From NCBI RefSeq assembly GCF_000716445.1, contig NZ_JNWK01000051.1:5600-69599 (forward strand): a DNA stretch of 64,000 bases, read 5' to 3'. The notes under the pieces are model-generated. The model was given only the letters and a program-made list of their open reading frames with translations, ran no database searches and was not told the DNA's origin. Below are positions 58,506 to 64,000 of this stretch, piece by piece. Source of the stretch: Streptomyces wedmorensis. GTDB taxonomy: Bacteria > Actinomycetota > Actinomycetes > Streptomycetales > Streptomycetaceae. A program made the position numbers and the translations under genes. Numbering within the stretch: position 1 is the stretch's first letter; the number at the start of each line of letters is the position of its first letter.

Positions 58506-59137
58506 GCGTCGACCTCGCGGAGGGAGTCCGAGCCGGCGGCTCGGTCGGTGACGGTGGGCGGCAGGAGTCCGTGGAGCAGGACGCCGGAGAGGGCGGAGAA
58601 GGTGAGCGCGCCGGTGGCGCCGAAGACGGTGAACCGTACGTCCACCCCCACGCCGGCGAGCGTGGTCACGGTCCAGCCCGTCGCCCACAGGAGCGGCATC
58701 GCGGCCGCCCAGAGCCACGGCAGGCGGGCCGTGCGCGGGAGCGCGCAAGCCTGCGCCACGCCGAGCAGGACGCCCTCGACGGCACCCATGACCGCCAGTG
58801 AACCGAGATCGGTACGGTAACCGACCAGCGCGGCACCGAGCAGGAGCCCGAGCCCACCGCCTGTCGCCGTGGCGACGGACCAGCGCGGCAGACTCAGCCG
58901 GCCGGAGGACACGAGTGCCTGCCCGGCACCGATCACCGCCCCCGCCACGCCCCCGCCCACCAGGGCGCTCATCACGTCGTCGACCGGACCGGCCGCCGCG
59001 CGGCCGACGAGTCCGGCGATGGGGAAGGCCAGGAAACCGGCCGTCCACCGGCCCCAGACACTCAGAGCGGGGCGCATGGGTCCGCGGACGGATACGCGGA
59101 CGGGGACTCGCATGGGGATGCGCACCGGAACCCGCAT
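58502..59137 (-). CDS. Hypothetical membrane protein with basic N-terminus
   Basis: The 211-residue protein begins MRVPVRIPMRVPVRVSVRGP, an unusual repeat of Arg-Val/Ile-Pro units, and then has five or six membrane helices (for example FLAFPIAGLVGRAAAG and GGGVAGAVIGAGQALV). The function is unknown. ATG 59137 has GAGG 8 bases ahead. It is coupled to the epimerase-like gene and divergent from a TetR gene, whose operators lie just upstream. Confidence 0.8.
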   Translation of the reverse strand: MRVPVRIPMRVPVRVSVRGPMRPALSVWGRWTAGFLAFPIAGLVGRAAAGPVDDVMSALVGGGVAGAVIGAGQALVSSGRLSLPRWSVATATGGGLGLLLGAALVGYRTDLGSLAVMGAVEGVLLGVAQACALPRTARLPWLWAAAMPLLWATGWTVTTLAGVGVDVRFTVFGATGALTFSALSGVLLHGLLPPTVTDRAAGSDSLREVDA

Positions 59138-59156
59138 GGGAACCACCTCAAATTTC

Positions 59157-59187
59157 TGTACGCTGTGCAATTAATGTACGCCGTGCA
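59157..59187. promoter_or_regulatory. Two direct TetR operator repeats
   Basis: TGTACGCTGTGCA at 59157-59169 and TGTACGCCGTGCA at 59175-59187 are nearly identical, 18 bp apart, and each is an imperfect palindrome (TGYAC-N3-GTRCA). They lie between the divergent membrane protein/epimerase operon and the TetR gene and probably bind two repressor dimers. Confidence 0.75.
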
Positions 59188-59237
59188 AAAATGACTCGTC
59201 AAGGTTTCGCGTAACGGACGGATGAGGAGGCGCACGG

Positions 59238-59927
59238 ATGGCACAGGACACGCCACCGGCAAAGCGGGGCCGCAAGCGAGCGGTCCGCGAGGACGAGGTA
59301 GTCGCCGCGGCCATCCGACTGCTCGGCGCCCGCGGCGCCGACGCGGTGAGCATCCGGGGCATCGCCGCCGAGCTCGGACTCGCCCCGAACGCCGTCTACA
59401 CGTATTTCCCCGACCGCGCCGCAGTGGTCGGCGCGGTCGTCGAGCACCTCCTCGGTCAAACCGACCTCGCCGCCCTCACCTCCCGCGACACCCCATGGCG
59501 CGACCGCATCCACGCGCTCGCCACCGACCTGCGCCACCGCCTGCTCGCCCACCCGGGAGCAGTCCACCTCCTGCTCTCCGGCCCGATGGACGGCCCCCAC
59601 GCCCTCGCCCTCGGCGAAGCCCTCCTCGCCGTCCTCACCGACGCCGGCCTCGCCCCGACGGAAGCGGCCCGCGCCTCCTACCTACTGATCGTCCAGGTCC
59701 TCGGAGCCATCGCCCTGGAAGCCGCCGAACTCCCCTCCCCCGACCCCGCCCCACCGATCGCCGAACGCGTCGCGACCCGCCGCGAACAACTCCGCGCCGT
59801 CCCCGCGCACCTCTACCCCCGCACGACCGAGGCGGCCGACACGATCGCGCAGTTCGTCTCGGACGAGCAGTACGCGTGGGGGCTCGACCGGGTCCTGGAC
59901 GGCATCGAGGGGCGAGCGAAGGACTGA
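59238..59927 (+). CDS. TetR/AcrR family repressor
   Basis: The 229-residue protein has a TetR DNA-binding domain: REDEVVAAAIRLLGARGADA, then VSIRGIAAELGLAPNAVYTY near residues 18-55, with a large C-terminal ligand domain of the TetR_C type (GAVHLLLSGPMDGPHALALG). The divergent membrane/epimerase operon is its probable target through the pair at 59157-59187. ATG 59238 is used. Confidence 0.9.
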   Translation: MAQDTPPAKRGRKRAVREDEVVAAAIRLLGARGADAVSIRGIAAELGLAPNAVYTYFPDRAAVVGAVVEHLLGQTDLAALTSRDTPWRDRIHALATDLRHRLLAHPGAVHLLLSGPMDGPHALALGEALLAVLTDAGLAPTEAARASYLLIVQVLGAIALEAAELPSPDPAPPIAERVATRREQLRAVPAHLYPRTTEAADTIAQFVSDEQYAWGLDRVLDGIEGRAKD

Positions 59928-60098
59928 AGCCCGTACTGACGGAGCAGCACATCCCCGTCCGTCACGAGCACCGCCCACGACACCGACGGCGCGAGCGCCC
60001 CCTGCGGATCTCCTACGCTTGGAGATCAACGACCGATGTGACGGCAGGGGCGGGACCTCAGGGTCTCCCCCTCTCGTCGCCGTTCGAAAGGAACCTCC

Positions 60099-60866
60099 AT
60101 GAATCTGCCGGCCTCGGGCAGGCGCGTCCTGGTCAGTGGCGCGTCACGTGGTCTCGGACGCGCGGTGGCCCAGGCGTTCGCCACCAACGGCGACCGCGTC
60201 GCCGTCCACTTCGGCTCGCGCACCGACGAGGCGCGCGCGACCTTCGAGTCCCTTGCCGGCACGGGACACGTTCTGATCGGCAGCGACCTCACGAAGCCTG
60301 CCGGGGCCTCCGTCGTGATGGACATGACCACAGAGGCACTCGGCGGGATCGACGTGCTGGTGAACAACGCGGCAGTGAACATCCGCCACCCCCTCGCGGA
60401 GACCCCGTACGAGGAATGGGTCGAGGCCTGGCAACAGCACGTCGCGGTGAACCTGCTCGCCACCGCGAACCTCAGCCACCTCGCCGCCCACATCATGATC
60501 AAGCAGGGCACAGGAGGCAGGATCGTCAACATCGGCTCCCGCGGCGCCTTCCGAGGCGAACCCGACCACCCCGCCTACGGCGCCACCAAGGCCGCCGTCC
60601 ACTCCCTCGGCCAGTCCCTCGCCGTCTCCCTCGCCCCCTACGGCATCGGCGTCGCCTCGGTCGCCCCCGGCTTCTTCGCCACCGAACGCGTCGCACCTCG
60701 CCTTGAAGGCCCCGAAGGCGATTCGATCCGCGCCCAAAGCCCGTTCGGCCGCGTCGGCACCACCGAAGAGATCGCCGCGTCCGTCCTCTGGCTCGCCTCC
60801 CCCGCCGCCGAATGGTCCTCCGGCACCATCCTCGACCTCAACGGAGCGTCTCACCTCCGAAGTTGA
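60099..60866 (+). CDS. SDR family oxidoreductase
   Basis: The 255-residue protein is a classical SDR: VLVSGASRGLGRAVAQAFAT (NAD(P) binding), VLVNNAAVNI, the SRGAF...YGATKAAV active site (Ser-Tyr-Lys) and VAPGFFATE after it. It probably interconverts an alcohol and a ketone such as a 3-oxoacyl chain. AAGGAACCTCC precedes ATG 60099. A 171-bp gap separates it from the TetR gene, so it is probably an independent gene. Confidence 0.93.
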   Translation: MNLPASGRRVLVSGASRGLGRAVAQAFATNGDRVAVHFGSRTDEARATFESLAGTGHVLIGSDLTKPAGASVVMDMTTEALGGIDVLVNNAAVNIRHPLAETPYEEWVEAWQQHVAVNLLATANLSHLAAHIMIKQGTGGRIVNIGSRGAFRGEPDHPAYGATKAAVHSLGQSLAVSLAPYGIGVASVAPGFFATERVAPRLEGPEGDSIRAQSPFGRVGTTEEIAASVLWLASPAAEWSSGTILDLNGASHLRS

Positions 60867-61031
60867 CGATCACCCACACGAGTGCATCTGCTCGGCTCCC
60901 GCGTACCCCAGCACATCCATGCCTGGCACCCGTGTTCCCGCCCCCGAAGGCACCGCACTGGAAGTGCCGGGAGCCGATCTTGCTCGTAGCACCACCGCCG
61001 GGAGCGGGTGCCGGCAGGCGCCACCGACGAT

Positions 61032-61119
61032 GGGGCTGAGGCCGGGGCTGAGGCCGGGGCTGAGGCTGAGGCCGGGGCTGAGGCCGGGGCTGAGGCTGAG
61101 GCCGGGGCTGAGGCGGGGG
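61032..61119. repeat. 12-bp/30-bp nested tandem repeat
   Basis: The 12-mer GGGGCTGAGGCC is repeated, with a higher-order 30-bp unit (two 12-mers plus GAGGCC) occurring twice exactly at 61044-61073 and 61074-61103. The array is in the 503-bp gap between the SDR gene and the leftward hypothetical gene. No gene is recognised elsewhere in that gap. Confidence 0.9.
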
Positions 61120-61369
61120 CCAGCCCGGCGCGATGTGACAAACTCGCCGCCCGCCTCGAAGAGTCCAGCCGATCGGTTCGCGGTCCGCCGCGAACCGATC
61201 ACGACACTTCGCGAGGGGTACGCGGAAGCAAGGGCCGTCAAACCGTCGAACGATGGAACCCCTCACCGGCCCCGGCGACACTTCGATGTGCCCATATCGA
61301 TGTGCCCAGACGGCCGCAGACACGACCGTGCGCGCCACCGTCGGAACATCGCCCCCTCGATGCAGCCGC

Positions 61370-62122
61370 TCAGCCGGGCCAGGTACCGAGCGCCAGAGCA
61401 AGTCGGCTGCTCTGCTCGTAGGTGATGCCCTGGGCGATGCGAGTCCCACACCGCGGGCTCATGTACCCGTCGCAGTACAGGATTCCGGGGAAGGGTTCCT
61501 GGCCCCCTGACAGCGGTGTACCGGCAGAAAACGTCCATTCAGCCGGTTCCCACAACGGGTGATCCGCGAGAAGTGCCTCCGCGAGATCCTGCGCCATCGC
61601 CGTGGGGACTGCCGCTTCCACCAACGCTCGTCCGACGACGCATGCCGCGTCGTCGGGCAAATCCTGATCCCCGAGCGCGGGCAGCAACAGGAGCAGGCGT
61701 GCGTACTCGGCATGAACTCCCGGTGCATCAAGGTCGGGTGTACGGGCGATGTGGCGGAGCTCTCGCCATGACAGTCCCGGACCGGCCTGGTGACCGCTGA
61801 CAGTGGCCAGGTGGCCCTGCCGCGCCCACTCGGGGTGGGTGACGAGGTATTCCGTCTCCGGGTCGTCGGGATTGTTGCGTCCCACGACCAGCGCGGTGTG
61901 ACCCTCGGCAAACGGGATCCGAAAGACAGGCCAGCGGTCCTCGCTCCCGAGCGCTTCGCAGGCCGCATCGGCGTCGGCCCCGTCGACCCCGAACCATTCC
62001 GGGATGGGGTCGTACTCCTCCGTCTGGCTCAGCCACATCAAGTAGGCCGCCCAGAATCCCGGCATCTCCAACAGGTCCTCGCCCACGACAACAGGGGCGC
62101 CCTCGAATCCCGATATCAGCAC
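61370..62122 (-). CDS. Hypothetical protein, 250 residues
   Basis: The protein (start GTG 62122) begins MLISGFEGAPVVVGEDLLEM and contains WLSQTEEYDPIPEWFGVDGA, a strand region FRIPFAEGHTALVVGRNN and DPETEYLVTHPEWARQGHLA. It ends SSRLALALGTWPG. It looks like a soluble acidic alpha/beta protein, of a type common as a single gene in streptomycetes. It has no signal peptide and no catalytic motif I can name, and might be immunity-related, which is speculation. Confidence 0.7.
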   Translation of the reverse strand: MLISGFEGAPVVVGEDLLEMPGFWAAYLMWLSQTEEYDPIPEWFGVDGADADAACEALGSEDRWPVFRIPFAEGHTALVVGRNNPDDPETEYLVTHPEWARQGHLATVSGHQAGPGLSWRELRHIARTPDLDAPGVHAEYARLLLLLPALGDQDLPDDAACVVGRALVEAAVPTAMAQDLAEALLADHPLWEPAEWTFSAGTPLSGGQEPFPGILYCDGYMSPRCGTRIAQGITYEQSSRLALALGTWPG

Positions 62123-62674
62123 GGCTCCACACTCTCACCCCGCTACGACGGCCCTTGCAAGTCGCGACGGCTGGACCAATCCCCAGAGCACGCCCGACGC
62201 CGTTCAGGTCACGCGCCGGTCCACCGTCCGACCCGGCTCCACCGACCTGCTCTTCCAGATCGCCTTCTGCTTCCGATGCAATGGCGCCCGTCTCTGGGGC
62301 CCTGGCGTACTGGGCAGGCTGAATCGCATCCACAGCATCGACCCGGACAGCACTCCGGCCCAGGAGCTGCTTCGGTGCTTCCGCATTTCCATGCCGACCG
62401 GCTGACAAGCCGCCCACGCCCCCGATCCAGGGCACGACGTGGCGCAGGCTTCGGTCGGCCGGCGTCGGCTCACCTTGGCGGCCTCGCGGGGGGCCGGGTA
62501 CGGCGGGCGCTGCAGGGTCGTCTAAGCGACCGCTGCCCACTGGGTGCAGGAGGTGGCCGGCGGGGAGGACACCCGCCGGCCCCGCGACTGTCACGCGGTG
62601 ATGCGAGCACCAGCGTTCCGGCCCGCTTTCCTGTCCGCGGGGCCACCTGTCGCCTCGCCCCCCCGAGGAGGGCG
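62123..62674. other. Intergenic stretch with one hairpin
   Basis: No gene is recognised. GGCCGGCGGG at 62555-62564 pairs perfectly with CCCGCCGGCC at 62572-62581 (7-base loop). This may be a terminator for a lost gene or a structured part of the SUKH-like pseudogene's leader. Some ORFs of 150-250 codons overlap here but their composition does not look like a known protein. Confidence 0.5.
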
Positions 62675-63075
62675 CAGCGTGGGAGCAGCCCTGGCCCGAT
62701 TGGCGCCATGCCGATCCGGAGGACCTCTGCTACCGGCTGGAGTGGCCGGTGCAGAAAGTTCTGAGCGATGTCCGCCCATGGTCGTTGGCGTCGAGCTCTG
62801 GGCGAACGCCCAGCAGCCGGTGAGGACGCTGTGGAGGTTGCCCGGGCAGTCCTCGCGCGGGCGCCACGCCTCGTTCCCCTCCACGCGTATCGGTTCTCCC
62901 TGCCGGTGCCGGTACCTGGGGACACCCAGTGATGTCACTGCGAGGAACCGACATCAGCTGCTACGACCAGGAACTGGCCGACTACATCGACCGCGAGTTC
63001 AGCGAGGCCGAAACGGACACTCCTTGGACGCCACGGGCCTCTGTGCCTGTATGGAAGGACTTTCTCGGCCATTGA
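62675..63075 (+). pseudogene. Decayed SUKH-like (SMI1/KNR4) gene
   Basis: Three frames must be joined to read one protein. The first reads AWEQPWPDWRHADPEDL and then LEWPVQKVLSDVRPW, the second EDAVEVARAVLARAPRLVPL, and the third LPAGAGTWGHPVMSLRGTD followed by ISCYDQELADYIDREF, ending at 63075. The last block resembles the conserved end of a SUKH-like group (pattern GHPVLSV..TDIIYYG.DLADYL). At least two frameshifts (about 62810 and about 62900) are needed, so it is non-functional. The 5' boundary is not defined. Its presence adds to the SUKH gene at 18999. Confidence 0.6.
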
Positions 63076-63294
63076 CGGCCCGCCTCCAGCACAAGTGCCT
63101 CGGACCGGCGTCACCGCGCAGGGTCCCCGGTTTGCCGTCGGAATCCTGGATGTGGGCGATGCGCTGCCCTGCGGCGCGTCGCTTCGGCCATTGCGGAACG
63201 GGGCTCACCACCCGGCCGACACCGACCAGCCTCCTCAAAGACGGCGCAGCCGCACACACACCGGTCGCGTTCCACCGAACTGTAAGTTCTGCCT

Positions 63295-63774
63295 GTGACT
63301 GGAGACTGGCGGATGGATCGGATCGGCAGCGCTCTGAGGGGTGAGAACCCGACGGTGCTGCGACGGATGACGTCAGGGTTCGCGGCAATCGGGGACGTTC
63401 AGTTCCTGCCGGGCTACTCGGTTCTCCTCGTAGACGTGCCGGACGTGCAGCGGTTGTCGGATCTCCCCCGAGCGAAGCGGCTCTCGTTCCTTTCGGACAT
63501 GGATCAACTCGGTGAGGCGGTCGAGCGCGTCTGCCGACGGCTGGACCCGGCTTTCCGGCGGGTCAACCTGGAGATTCTGGGGAACTCAGACCCGTTCCTG
63601 CATGCGCACATCTGGCCACGGTTCGACTGGGAACCGGGAGATGTAGTGAGTCGTCCCGTGTGGCTCTATCCGCGGGAGCGGTGGAGTGACGAGCGATTCA
63701 GTCTCGGTCCGCGACATGCCGGACTACGGGATGCGATCAGCTGCGAGCTGGACCGGCTGCGGTCCGTGGCATGA
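63295..63774 (+). CDS. HIT family protein
   Basis: The 159-residue protein has the histidine-triad region HAHIWPR (near residue 101) and the family blocks VQFLPGYSVLLVDVPDVQ and LDPAFRRVNLEILGNSDPFL. HIT proteins hydrolyse or transfer nucleotides from dinucleoside polyphosphates. GTG 63295 has no ribosome site and a TAAGTT-like box about 8 bp before, so a leaderless transcript is possible. ATG 63313 with GGAGAC upstream is an alternative start (153 residues). Confidence 0.85.
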   Translation: MTGDWRMDRIGSALRGENPTVLRRMTSGFAAIGDVQFLPGYSVLLVDVPDVQRLSDLPRAKRLSFLSDMDQLGEAVERVCRRLDPAFRRVNLEILGNSDPFLHAHIWPRFDWEPGDVVSRPVWLYPRERWSDERFSLGPRHAGLRDAISCELDRLRSVA

Positions 63775-63920
63775 CTCCTCTACCGAGGCGCTCCCCCGAC
63801 GGTCCTGCTGACGGGGAGATTGACACGGCACGTCCGTCGGCGTCCGCGCGCCCCGCAGTCCTGCATCGCCGGCTTCGCGCTCAGCACCACGACGGCAGAG
63901 TCCTAAGGGGCTGCCGATCA

Positions 63921-64000
63921 TTAACCTGTCACTTTGATCTTAATGTCGGGGGTGCTGCTTTGGGCGGCCACTCGGGCTCGGAGGGCCGTCAGGGCGGTCG
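63921..64000 (-). CDS. 3' end of a gene running off the right edge
   Basis: The minus strand reads in from the right edge as TALTALRARVAAQSSTPDIK, then IKVTG and a TAA stop at 63923-63921. The composition is protein-like with GC-rich third positions in most codons. It is 25 residues of a C-terminus and cannot be assigned to a family. Confidence 0.5.
   Translation of the reverse strand, partial: TALTALRARVAAQSSTPDIKIKVTG

Overview
The window is chromosomal DNA of a streptomycete or a close relative. The evidence is the very high GC content, frequent GTG starts, many divergent regulator/target pairs, a Twin-arginine secreted hydrolase, mycothiol-type and Streptomyces-type small protein families, and a gas vesicle gene set in a Streptomyces-like order. 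Most genes are single units or short operons. No rRNA, tRNA, CRISPR array, replication origin or complete insertion sequence was seen.

1-14.9 kb: a truncated secreted alpha/beta hydrolase at the left edge, an AraC regulator, an IS5-type transposase relic, a GNAT enzyme and a trypsin-NB-ARC-TPR protein of STAND architecture. These are followed by a dienelactone hydrolase, an RNB ribonuclease, a TetR gene beside a decayed hydrolase, a secreted hydrolase and a serine hydrolase with its divergent TetR. 14.5-25.3 kb: hypothetical proteins, two membrane proteins, a SUKH (SMI1/KNR4) protein, a GAF/PAS/PP2C phosphatase, an SRAP protein, an FKBP isomerase, and a DUF4345 membrane protein with a divergent TetR. 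25.3-37.7 kb: a beta-propeller-like protein, a MarR/Old Yellow Enzyme pair, a TPR membrane protein, small enzymes, an Imm10 immunity-like protein, a LysE exporter, an AraC/GyrI-like regulator and a DinB protein.

37.7-43.9 kb: a leftward ChrB-like / MFS / SDR / SRPBCC / FAD-oxidoreductase gene run that looks like one operon, with a MpaB-family protein divergent from it. 43.9-48.0 kb: acetyltransferases, a zinc-ribbon protein, a protein of unknown function, a TetR and a mycothiol-type DinB-fold enzyme.

48.2-56.6 kb is the most coherent region. A leftward gas vesicle operon, gvpO-gvpA-gvpF-gvpG-gvpJ-gvpL-gvpS-gvpK, is tightly coupled, with ATGA/GTGA overlaps at most of its downstream junctions. 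Two rightward genes diverge from it and encode proteins with long acidic and lysine/alanine-rich tails; one of them has a SRPBCC domain. The block is flanked on both sides by CsbD-like and small membrane stress proteins, so it reads as a stress/buoyancy island. Several of its proteins carry unusual blocks of like charge.

57-64 kb: a group II truncated haemoglobin, an NAD-binding epimerase-like protein translationally coupled to a membrane protein, a divergent TetR, an SDR enzyme, a hypothetical protein, a frameshifted SUKH-like pseudogene, a HIT protein and the 3' end of one more gene. GC-rich short tandem repeats (5, 7, 10, 12/30 and 17 bp units) recur in intergenic regions, and a 24-bp repeat encodes an arginine-rich protein tail. 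Functions are assigned from motifs read by eye. No database search was run.
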